Positions 1-6,066 of a stretch of DNA of 18,677 nucleotides are shown one piece after another. How positions within the stretch are numbered: the first letter of the stretch is position 1; the number at the start of each line of letters is the position of its first letter. Source of the stretch: Dethiosulfatibacter sp. (lineage in GTDB: Bacteria; Bacillota_A; Clostridia; Tissierellales; Dethiosulfatibacteraceae); contig JAHRFV010000278.1 in NCBI GenBank assembly GCA_019084435.1, forward strand, positions 1 through 18,677. The letters run 5' to 3'. Position numbers and translations under genes: made by a program. The notes under the pieces were generated by a model. The model did no database searches. It was not told where the DNA came from and saw only the letters and a program-made list of their open reading frames with translations.

Positions 1-107
1 AAACTTGATTGTATTGAGGAGACTCTCGATTCTCTCCTCTGTGACAAATTGTTCAATAATATCATCCAAATCAATCAGTTCGGTTTCAACTGTCTCGCCT
101 ATACTAA
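1..107 (-). pseudogene. Inverted fragment of a second DUF445 gene copy
   Basis: Read on the minus strand, these bases encode an open 36-residue stretch of a DUF445 protein that matches the + strand gene at 267-373. Base p pairs with base 374-p, with 101 of 107 positions identical. The six differences lie at 22, 33, 44, 52, 53 and 91. Three codons change silently (Thr, Arg and Ser) and two change the residue (Gly to Glu by a two-base change, Ala to Val). There is no stop codon. Homology ends abruptly at 107 on the inner side and runs off the window on the outer side, so the fragment may belong to a longer inverted gene copy to the left. The coding-like divergence argues against a simple fold-back of one molecule, but a chimera of two strain variants is not excluded. 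Confidence 0.7.
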
Positions 108-703
108 TAAAGATTCTGATACTTGCAGTTATAGGTTCTGCTATTGGTTATATAGCAAATGTTTTGGCAATTAAAATGCTTTTCAGGCCCTACAATGAGA
201 TAAGGATTCCAATCCTTGGTTTTAAGATCCAAGGGGTAATACCTAAGAGACAGGCTGATATAGCGGTTAGTATAGGCGAGACCGTTGAAACCGAACTGAT
301 TGATTTGGATGATATTATTGGGCAATTTGCCACAGAGGAGCGAATCGAGAGCCTCCTCAATACAATCAAGTTTGATCTCAAAAAGATTATATCCAACAAG
401 ATTATGGAATATCCATTGTTGATTGGTTTTAAGAATATAGTTCTGGGTTACATAGACAAGGCAATAGAGAATGAAGGCAAGGGAAAAATCAGGGAGATGA
501 TTGTCGACCTGGGAGAGAAAGCTCAGGAAGATATAAAAATAAGTAAAATAGTGGAAGAGAGAATCAATTCCTTTGACCTCGGTAAGCTCGAGGCTTTAGC
601 CTATGAAATTGCAAAAAAGGAACTGAGGTATATTGAGGTGCTTGGTGGTATTCTTGGTTTCATGATAGGTATTGTCCAAGGCATTATAGTTCATTTATTT
701 TAG
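107..703 (+). CDS. DUF445 family small membrane protein, start codon lost or unusual
   Basis: This is a protein of about 198 residues, matching the short DUF445 proteins of Clostridia. It has an N-terminal membrane segment (ILILAVIGSAIGYIANVLAI), then the family signature KMLFRPY and IQGVIPKRQADIA, a charged helical middle, and a C-terminal membrane segment (GGILGFMIGIVQGIIVHLF). The biochemical role of the family is unknown. The start is the problem. The expected Met codon before Lys-Ile-Leu-Ile is ATA at 107-109, exactly at the breakpoint of the inverted repeat. The frame stays open upstream to a TTG at 5, but that extension only translates the antisense of the gene's own repeat and should not be native protein. 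The gene may therefore be a 5'-disrupted copy, or may start at a non-standard codon. The family call is firm; functional status is uncertain. Confidence 0.75.
   Translation: MKILILAVIGSAIGYIANVLAIKMLFRPYNEIRIPILGFKIQGVIPKRQADIAVSIGETVETELIDLDDIIGQFATEERIESLLNTIKFDLKKIISNKIMEYPLLIGFKNIVLGYIDKAIENEGKGKIREMIVDLGEKAQEDIKISKIVEERINSFDLGKLEALAYEIAKKELRYIEVLGGILGFMIGIVQGIIVHLF
267..373. repeat. Right arm of 107-bp inverted repeat inside DUF445 gene
   Basis: This is the partner of the left-edge arm at 1-107 (about 94% identical, inverted, arms separated by 159 bp). It encodes the conserved segment after IPKRQADIAVS, around SIGETVETELIDL, and appears to be the native, in-context copy because the DUF445 reading frame runs through it without disturbance. 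Confidence 0.85.
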
Positions 704-717
704 ACTTGTATTTTTTT

Positions 718-745
718 TTGTAATGGCATATACTAACACTATTAT
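718..745 (+). promoter_or_regulatory. Candidate sigma-A promoter for the glycine riboswitch unit
   Basis: TTGTAA at 718-723 and TATTAT at 740-745 are separated by 16 bp, which would start the transcript near 752, just before the riboswitch. The match is moderate. The T-run at 711-719 has no hairpin in front of it, so I do not call a terminator for the DUF445 gene. Confidence 0.4.
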
Positions 746-798
746 TCAATTGAATATTGGTTGAAGGTTGCGGAAGTCATGTGATGACCGTTTCTGGA

Positions 799-877
799 CA
801 AACCTCTGGAGAGACTCTATATGAGCACCGAAGGGGAAAGCCGAAAGGTGAAACTCTCAGGTAAAAGGACAGAGGCA
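799..877 (+). ncRNA. Glycine riboswitch aptamer
   Basis: The conserved glycine (gcvT-type) aptamer core is clear: GGAGAG at 808-813, GCACCGAAGGGGAAAGCC near 825-842, then GAAACTCTCAGG and AAAAGGACAGAG. P1 is CCTCTG (803-808) paired with CAGAGG (870-875), and an inner helix pairs GAGAG with CTCTC (854-858). Only one full aptamer is present rather than the common tandem pair. It lies about 60 bases before the start codon of the ACT-domain gene, so it should control that gene and the UPF0210 gene behind it. Confidence 0.9.
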
Positions 878-919
878 GATTAGTTTTTTATTCTGCGGGC
901 CTTTTTGTGTCCGTTTTTT
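867..919 (+). terminator. Candidate riboswitch expression platform (terminator)
   Basis: GGACA (867-871) can pair with TGTCC (908-912), and GCAGA (875-879) with TCTGC (892-896), followed by G and six T at 914-919. The 5' strand uses bases that belong to the aptamer P1 helix (870-875), so terminator and bound aptamer would exclude each other. This is what an ON switch (glycine turns expression on) would look like. The helix is interrupted by unpaired bases, so the fold is a hypothesis. Confidence 0.5.
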
Positions 920-937
920 ATTAAGGAGGCGTATAAA

Positions 938-1207
938 ATGAAAGCTGTTTTAACAATCATCGGAGAAGATAAGGTAGGGATTATTGCCAGAGTCTCAGGG
1001 GTCTTGGCTCAATGTCTGGTCAATATCCTCGACCTTAACCAGACAGTTATGAGAGAGTATTTTACAATGATCATGCTGGTGGATTTGAAGAAAATGGAGA
1101 TCTCAATCGAGGAACTTCAACAGAAGCTATCCGTAGTGGAAGAAGAAATGCAATTATCCATAAGAGTACAAAGAGAAGATATCTTTAAGAGAATGCACGA
1201 GATTTAG
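938..1207 (+). CDS. ACT domain-containing protein (UPF0237)
   Basis: This 89-residue protein is a single ACT domain, a small ligand-binding fold that usually senses amino acids. The N-terminus [20 protein letters not shown] and the following [10 protein letters not shown] and [10 protein letters not shown] are the UPF0237 signature, related to the ACT repeats of the glycine cleavage regulator GcvR. I chose the ATG at 938 because AAGGAGG (923-929) sits eight bases before it; an in-frame TTG at 905 lies inside the riboswitch expression platform. The gene is followed after 10 bases by the UPF0210 gene, the partner found with it in many Firmicutes. The glycine riboswitch in front suggests the ligand or pathway is linked to glycine. 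The exact role is unknown. Confidence 0.92.
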   Translation: MKAVLTIIGEDKVGIIARVSGVLAQCLVNILDLNQTVMREYFTMIMLVDLKKMEISIEELQQKLSVVEEEMQLSIRVQREDIFKRMHEI

Positions 1208-1217
1208 GAGGCAGGAT

Positions 1218-2576
1218 ATGATTAACAGAAACAATATAATGGAAACCATAAGTATGGTGGAAAAGCATAAATTTGATATCAGGACCATTACCATGGGAAT
1301 ATCCCTATTCGATTGCGCCCATGAAAACGGTGAAATCGCCAGACAAAAAATCTACGACAAGATTACAAAAAAAGCAGAGAAACTAGTAAAGACTGTAGAA
1401 GATGTTGAGCGCGAGTATGGGATACCAATCATCAATAAAAGGATATCAGTCACACCTATATCTCTGATTGCCGGTGCAAGTATGGATAGAAGCTATGTCG
1501 AGTTTGCACGGATATTGGATAAGGCAACTGAAACTGTAGGGGTTGATTTCTTGGGTGGTTTTTCCGCTTTGGTACAAAAGGGATTTACAAAAGGCGATGA
1601 AATTCTGATTAATTCTATTCCAGAGGCTCTCGCTAGCACAAACAAGGTATGTGCATCTGTCAATGTTGCAACAAGCAGAGCGGGTATCAATATGGACGCG
1701 GTGAGGTTGATGGGAGAAATCATCAAGAACACTGCTTATCTCACAAGAGATAAAGATAGCTTGGGCTGTGCAAAACTGGTTGTATTTGCTAATTCAGTAG
1801 AAGATAATCCCTTTATGGCCGGTGCATTTCACGGAATAGGAGAATACGAGACATCCCTAAGTGTTGGCGTCAGTGGACCAGGGGTGGTCAAAGCAGCGCT
1901 TGAAGATATAAGAGGTGAATCCTTCGATGTTGTCTCAGAAACCATCAAAAAGACTGCCTTTAAAATCACTAGGGCAGGAGAGGTTCTAGTTAGAGAGGTA
2001 TCCAGACGACTGAATGTCCCCTTCAACATAATGGATCTGTCTTTGGCACCAACCCCAGAGATAGGGGACAGTGTCGCTAGAATCCTGGAAGAGATGGGAC
2101 TTGAAAGATGTGGAACCCATGGCACGACTGCTGCACTAGCGCTGTTGAATGATGCTGTCAAAAAAGGTGGAATCATGGCCTCTTCGCATGTAGGTGGTCT
2201 GAGCGGTGCTTTTATCCCCGTAAGCGAAGATGAGGGAATGATGGAGGCAGTGAGAACAGGCGCGATTACTTTGGACAAGCTTGAGGCAATGACATGTGTA
2301 TGTTCTGTAGGGCTGGATATGGTTGCAGTCCCTGGAAAAACGACAGCTAGCACCATTTCGGCTATCATTGCGGATGAGTGTGCGATCGGTGTCATCAATC
2401 ACAAGTCAACAGCAGTTCGTATCATACCGGTTTACGGCAAAGATGTCGGTGAGGAAGCGTTTTTTGGAGGATTACTGGGAAGAGCGCCAATCATGGCAGT
2501 CAACAACTTCTCGAGTGAAGCCTTTATAAAAAGAGGTGGCAGGATACCCGCACCCGTCCACAGCTATAAAAACTAA
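1218..2576 (+). CDS. UPF0210 / DUF711 ('PFL family') protein
   Basis: This 452-residue, probably cytoplasmic protein has the usual length of UPF0210. Recognisable blocks are [13 protein letters not shown] (about residues 21-33), the GVSGPGVV loop (about 217-224), [39 protein letters not shown] and the C-terminal [10 protein letters not shown]. The database name 'PFL family' hints at pyruvate formate-lyase, but no glycyl-radical motif is present near the C-terminus, so I would not assign that activity. A structure from Streptococcus pneumoniae exists for the family, but to my knowledge no reaction is established. The start ATG has AGGAGG shortly before it and lies 10 bases after the ACT gene, so the two are co-transcribed and presumably work together under glycine control. 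Confidence 0.9.
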   Translation: MINRNNIMETISMVEKHKFDIRTITMGISLFDCAHENGEIARQKIYDKITKKAEKLVKTVEDVEREYGIPIINKRISVTPISLIAGASMDRSYVEFARILDKATETVGVDFLGGFSALVQKGFTKGDEILINSIPEALASTNKVCASVNVATSRAGINMDAVRLMGEIIKNTAYLTRDKDSLGCAKLVVFANSVEDNPFMAGAFHGIGEYETSLSVGVSGPGVVKAALEDIRGESFDVVSETIKKTAFKITRAGEVLVREVSRRLNVPFNIMDLSLAPTPEIGDSVARILEEMGLERCGTHGTTAALALLNDAVKKGGIMASSHVGGLSGAFIPVSEDEGMMEAVRTGAITLDKLEAMTCVCSVGLDMVAVPGKTTASTISAIIADECAIGVINHKSTAVRIIPVYGKDVGEEAFFGGLLGRAPIMAVNNFSSEAFIKRGGRIPAPVHSYKN

Positions 2577-2612
2577 CAAAAAACAAAAGGGACGGTTCCT
2601 TTTGTTTTTTGT
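2576..2612. repeat. 36-bp hairpin repeat, copy 1; bidirectional terminator
   Basis: Bases 2577-2612 are identical to 14196-14231. The element is an inverted repeat: 2576-2590 pairs with 2598-2612 (15 perfect base pairs with centre GACGGTT), giving a GG/CC-topped stem flanked by A-run and T-run. That is the layout of a two-way intrinsic terminator. It begins at the stop codon of the UPF0210 gene. Its right end (TTGT) forms part of the -35 of the next promoter. Short elements around GGGACGGTTCC are, as far as I recall, scattered in many clostridial genomes, so this may be a miniature dispersed repeat. Confidence 0.8.
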
Positions 2613-2637
2613 CAAATAATTTGAATAGTGCTATAAT
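2609..2637 (+). promoter_or_regulatory. Sigma-A promoter for the EamA operon
   Basis: TTGTCA (2609-2614), a 17-bp spacer, then a perfect TATAAT (2632-2637). Transcription would start near 2644, about 23 bases before the ATG. The first four bases of the -35 are the end of the hairpin repeat. Confidence 0.75.
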
Positions 2638-2666
2638 ATTTTAAATTGGACAAACCAGGAGAGCTT

Positions 2667-3527
2667 ATGGAGAAATCGCCATCTAAGTATTTTGTGTTTA
2701 TAGGTTTGATATTTTCATCTATGTCTTCAATGTTCATTCGCATCATAGATGCTCCACCTATAGCAATCGCTACATATAGACTTCTGACAGCCTCTTTTTT
2801 CTTTATGATTCCATTTACGATCAATTATTTTAGGAATAAATCCACTTTGAACAAAAAAGGTGTTTTATTGGCAATAGTCAGTGGTTTTTTTCTGGCAGGT
2901 CATTTCGCGACTTGGATTAGCTCTCTAAGCTATACTACAGTATCCAGTTCCACTGTTCTTGTTTCACTTAGTCCACTGTTTGTTGCAAGTTACAATGTGC
3001 TTATTCTGAAGGAACGCGTCCTAAAAATACAGATTATTGGAATTCTGGTCACTATAATAGGGGCAGTAATCATTTCGGCAGGAGATTTCAAGGTATCAGG
3101 GGATGCAATTTACGGAGATTTTCTGGCTTTTTTAGGGGCTATATTAGTTGCAGGTTATCTCATTATCGGAAGAAATGTAAGAAAGAACATGGCGTTGGTA
3201 GACTATGTATTTGTAACCTACTCCTCATCAGCAATCTTTTTGTTGGCATTATCCATATTCCTAAGAATTGACCTTGCATATAAATCGGCTACAAGCCTCA
3301 CGCTATTGGTTTCACATGGTCTTGTTAGCTCAGGGTTGGGGCATACGATCTATAACTGGATGCTGCAGCACACCACCTCCACATTTGTATCAACAGCTAC
3401 TTTAGGAGAACCAGTCTTAGCCAGTATTATGGCGTTTGCTTTTTTAAGTGAAACACCATCACTTCAAACTATCGTCGGAGGTATAATAGTCATAGCGGGA
3501 TTGTACGTATTCACTAGAAACAGTTGA
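2667..3527 (+). CDS. EamA/DMT family transporter
   Basis: This 286-residue, very hydrophobic protein has two tandem EamA halves (about residues 7-140 and 150-283) and roughly ten membrane segments, the layout of the drug/metabolite transporter superfamily in the cytoplasmic membrane. Family features include the early SSMFIR and ATYRLL, the end of the first half with PLFVASYNVLILKERV and GAVIISAG, and the second-half GEPVLASIMAFAFLSE. The substrate cannot be read from the sequence; members export amino acids, nucleosides and other metabolites. I prefer the ATG at 2667, with AGGAGAG (2657-2663) just before it, over the in-frame TTG at 2646. It is first in a tight four-gene run ending with mnmH. 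Confidence 0.9.
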   Translation: MEKSPSKYFVFIGLIFSSMSSMFIRIIDAPPIAIATYRLLTASFFFMIPFTINYFRNKSTLNKKGVLLAIVSGFFLAGHFATWISSLSYTTVSSSTVLVSLSPLFVASYNVLILKERVLKIQIIGILVTIIGAVIISAGDFKVSGDAIYGDFLAFLGAILVAGYLIIGRNVRKNMALVDYVFVTYSSSAIFLLALSIFLRIDLAYKSATSLTLLVSHGLVSSGLGHTIYNWMLQHTTSTFVSTATLGEPVLASIMAFAFLSETPSLQTIVGGIIVIAGLYVFTRNS

Positions 3528-3540
3528 TTATAAGGATGAA

Positions 3541-4284
3541 ATGTTAAAAAGAGTCGTCCACTTAATGTTATTGATTCTCATAACAGCTTTAATCTTGAAT
3601 AGCTATTATATAATCAGCCTTATTGTCATGACTATTAACAATCAAGATAATATTATGAAATCCGGACTGGTTCAATTGTCAGACCTGAGTCTTACCAGGC
3701 CACAAGGAGATTGGTATCCTCTTATTAATGCATATGTGGATAATACCTTTTCCAATTACATCAAAAAAGATGTAGATCTGCTGATCTACTATTCATATGG
3801 AGATTTCAAAAAAGGATCATCGACTATACTCGATCCTAATAGCCATTATTTCAACAGTTTTTTTGGTTGCTATGTCATCAGGCAGAATGAGACAGGCTTT
3901 TATGGATTCAACGATGATGGTGACCTTGATTTGGAAGAAATTCTGAAGGTGCCTGAGTACGACTATGATTTTCTAGTGGCAGGATCACTGGGATTAGAAA
4001 ACGATAATATCATTACTGATTATACAATCAATTTGATTAGTAGTGTGGATGGAAACCATTATGTCGATTTAACTATTACAACCAATAGCCTGTACCATCA
4101 ATACGAACAATTCAACCTAAATTATTTGCAGTATGGCTTACCATACATTAGAAACGAACAGCAGGACTTTTTCCCTATTCAGATGTCTGGCAAATTTAAA
4201 ATAACAAAATATAATGAAAGCATAACACTAATCTACTATATATTTTCCCCGAATCGAGATATAGTTAAGAACTGGGACATATAG
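3541..4284 (+). CDS. Hypothetical membrane-anchored extracytoplasmic protein
   Basis: I do not recognise this 247-residue protein. Residues about 5-30 (HLMLLILITALILNSYYIIS and on) form one uncleaved-looking membrane anchor or signal segment. The remaining 215 or so residues are polar and rich in Tyr, Asp and Asn, with no second membrane segment, so the bulk should lie outside the membrane. It has no cysteine pattern, lipobox or catalytic motif that I can name. A modest AAGGATG (3532-3538) precedes the ATG. It begins 13 bases after the EamA gene and ends 27 bases before the phosphatase start, so it is probably co-transcribed with both. Confidence 0.75.
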   Translation: MLKRVVHLMLLILITALILNSYYIISLIVMTINNQDNIMKSGLVQLSDLSLTRPQGDWYPLINAYVDNTFSNYIKKDVDLLIYYSYGDFKKGSSTILDPNSHYFNSFFGCYVIRQNETGFYGFNDDGDLDLEEILKVPEYDYDFLVAGSLGLENDNIITDYTINLISSVDGNHYVDLTITTNSLYHQYEQFNLNYLQYGLPYIRNEQQDFFPIQMSGKFKITKYNESITLIYYIFSPNRDIVKNWDI

Positions 4285-4311
4285 TCGGATTGGTTGATTA
4301 ATGGAGGTACA

Positions 4312-4932
4312 ATGAAAATTTATATAACAAGACATGGAGAGACGGAGTGGAACAGAGAAAGGATAATACAGGGTTCTATGGATTCTCCTCTTACAGATGA
4401 AGGCGTAAGGGGCGCTGAAAGACTGTCGGTCCGACTTAAGGATACGCATTTTGACTTTGTGATTACAAGCCCTCTTTATCGTGCATATAGAACAGCCATG
4501 ATAATTCTAAAAGACAGAAGTATTCCAATAAAAAAGGATGATAGCCTAAAAGAGATAAACTGCGGAATTTTCGAAGGATTTACCTTCAATGAAATATGGC
4601 AGAAACACCCAGAGCTTAAGGCTAAACTGCATTCAGATCCATTGAATTTCAGATATCCTGGTGGTGAATCCCTCAATGAATTTTATGATAGAGTCAAGAA
4701 TGGATTCGAGAGAATAGTAGAAGAATATGCAGATAAAACGATTCTGATAGTAGCCCATGGTGGGACTATTAAAGGTCTGACTTCCTACATGATAGAAAAG
4801 GCTGACCCGTCATCATGGTTTAGAAATGTGGTTGACAATTGCAGTCTGACGGAAATAGACTACATTGATGGAAGATTTAGCATGATCAATTATAACGACA
4901 CCGTACATATGAACATAGATTGGTTGAGGTAA
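4312..4932 (+). CDS. Histidine phosphatase family protein (phosphoglycerate mutase-like)
   Basis: This 206-residue protein carries the full active-site set of the histidine phosphatase superfamily: the RHGE motif with phospho-accepting His8 (T-R7-H8-G9-E10), the substrate-binding SPLYRAYRTA (Arg57, Arg60), an acid in KEINCGIFEG (Glu81), and the second histidine in VAHGG (His149). It resembles GpmB/CobC-type small phosphatases. The substrate is unknown; there are no cobalamin genes nearby to support alpha-ribazole phosphatase. I place the start at the ATG at 4312 behind GGAGGT (4303-4308); an in-frame TTG at 4294 lies before the ribosome binding site. Only three bases separate its stop from mnmH, whose ribosome binding site lies inside this gene. 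Confidence 0.92.
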   Translation: MKIYITRHGETEWNRERIIQGSMDSPLTDEGVRGAERLSVRLKDTHFDFVITSPLYRAYRTAMIILKDRSIPIKKDDSLKEINCGIFEGFTFNEIWQKHPELKAKLHSDPLNFRYPGGESLNEFYDRVKNGFERIVEEYADKTILIVAHGGTIKGLTSYMIEKADPSSWFRNVVDNCSLTEIDYIDGRFSMINYNDTVHMNIDWLR

Positions 4933-4935
4933 AAA

Positions 4936-5970
4936 ATGTTTCTTGAAATTCCATTTGAAAAAATAAAAAAAAATACAGTTTTCATAGATGTTAGAAGTGA
5001 GGGGGAGTACGACGAAGCTCATATACCTGGAGCAGTCAACATCCCTCTGTTTAGGAATGAAGAAAGAAGAATAATAGGTACAGCATATAAGAATGAAAGC
5101 GTAAGCGAGGCAAGAAAGCTTGGTATTCAGTTCGCTTCAGCCAGATTGCCTCAAATATATGAAATGATTCTCAGTTTGAAAGACAGCCATGAGCGACAAC
5201 TAATTGCATATTGTGCAAGAGGAGGCTATAGAAGTACTTTCTTTGCCTCAGCATTTTCATCTATAGGTGTGGGGGTTCTGAAGCTTGATGGTGGTTACAA
5301 ACGATATAGAAACTATATAATCGAAAATCTGCCTAAGCTGAATAACGACTTGAACTACATCGTCTTACACGGCAATACTGGCACGGGGAAGACAAAAATA
5401 TTAAAAAGTCTCAAAAATCATGGATTAGATGTATTGGACCTTGAAGGTGCGGCCAACCACAGAGGATCAGTGTTGGGAAGTGTGGGACTTGGACCTTGCA
5501 ACAACCAGAAACAATTCGAATCCAATATATTCCATCAGATGCAGTCATATAAAACCCAGAATATTTTTGTTGAAGCAGAAAGTAGGAAAATCGGCAATGT
5601 GCTAATACCAGGTTACATACATGAAAAAATGAAAACAGGTGTTCACATTTTGATTGAGGAGGAATTAGATTATCGAGTTCAAGTGATTAAGGATGATTAC
5701 ACCCAAAAGAAAGATTATCAGGTAGAGATACTGCAATCACTGTCTTATCTAAAAAAGTACATGTCCAAGGAAAAACTGAACATATTATCAAAATCTATAC
5801 AAGAAGGAAATATAAGTGACGCAATTTCTGATTTAATGGTTAATTACTATGATCCTCTATATACCAATAAATCAGATAAATATGATTACCAGTTAACCCT
5901 GAGTGGATTAGCCGATCCTGAAAAAACAGCACTAGCAATAGAAGAATGGCTTGATAAAGAAGGAAAATAG
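4936..5970 (+). CDS. mnmH: tRNA 2-selenouridine(34) synthase
   Basis: MnmH (SelU, YbbB) replaces sulfur by selenium in 2-thiouridine at the wobble position of certain tRNAs, using selenophosphate and a geranylated intermediate. The 344-residue protein has the two expected parts. First is a rhodanese domain (about residues 8-130) with FIDVRSEGEYDEAHIPGA and the catalytic Cys93 in YCARGGYRS. Second is a P-loop domain with GNTGTGKT (about 146-153) and the family hallmark DLEGAANHRGS (about 168-178). The length is close to the usual 350-370. The ribosome binding site TTGAGGT overlaps the end of the phosphatase gene. The enzyme depends on SelD selenophosphate synthetase, which is not in this window; its presence implies that the organism uses selenium. 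Confidence 0.95.
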   Translation: MFLEIPFEKIKKNTVFIDVRSEGEYDEAHIPGAVNIPLFRNEERRIIGTAYKNESVSEARKLGIQFASARLPQIYEMILSLKDSHERQLIAYCARGGYRSTFFASAFSSIGVGVLKLDGGYKRYRNYIIENLPKLNNDLNYIVLHGNTGTGKTKILKSLKNHGLDVLDLEGAANHRGSVLGSVGLGPCNNQKQFESNIFHQMQSYKTQNIFVEAESRKIGNVLIPGYIHEKMKTGVHILIEEELDYRVQVIKDDYTQKKDYQVEILQSLSYLKKYMSKEKLNILSKSIQEGNISDAISDLMVNYYDPLYTNKSDKYDYQLTLSGLADPEKTALAIEEWLDKEGK

Positions 5971-5995
5971 TTAAACTCTTCATCTCACATAAACA

Positions 5996-6007
5996 GAACA
6001 TATGTTT
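5996..6007. promoter_or_regulatory. LexA (SOS) box-like operator
   Basis: GAACATATGTTT fits the Firmicutes SOS box core GAAC-N4-GTTY and contains the perfect 10-bp palindrome AACATATGTT (5997-6006). It overlaps the first bases of the -35 element, where a bound repressor would block RNA polymerase. The downstream genes are a putative DNA repair pair, which fits SOS control. Binding by LexA is inference. Confidence 0.6.
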
Positions 6008-6034
6008 GACTTATTCTGTATCAATTGATATAAT
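6006..6034 (+). promoter_or_regulatory. Sigma-A promoter of the radical SAM/DUF4130 operon
   Basis: TTGACT (6006-6011), a 17-bp spacer and a perfect TATAAT (6029-6034) make a strong match. Transcription would start near 6041, about 26 bases before the ATG. Confidence 0.8.
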
Positions 6035-6066
6035 GGATAATGATGTGATTTTGAAGAGGTTTTTTT

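Noticed and set aside
5..106. A 34-residue N-terminal extension of the DUF445 protein from a TTG at 5.
   Set aside because: It only translates the antisense of the gene's own internal segment, lacks a convincing ribosome binding site and has no counterpart in the family.
1..373. The near-identical repeat arms as template and variable repeats of a diversity-generating retroelement.
   Set aside because: The mismatches are not confined to adenines of one arm (four A and two T), half of the changed codons are silent, the arms are inverted, and no reverse transcriptase is present.
1829..2398. A 189-codon open frame on the minus strand inside the UPF0210 gene.
   Set aside because: It is antisense to a well-conserved protein, has no ribosome binding site and shows no recognisable protein features; it is a coding shadow.
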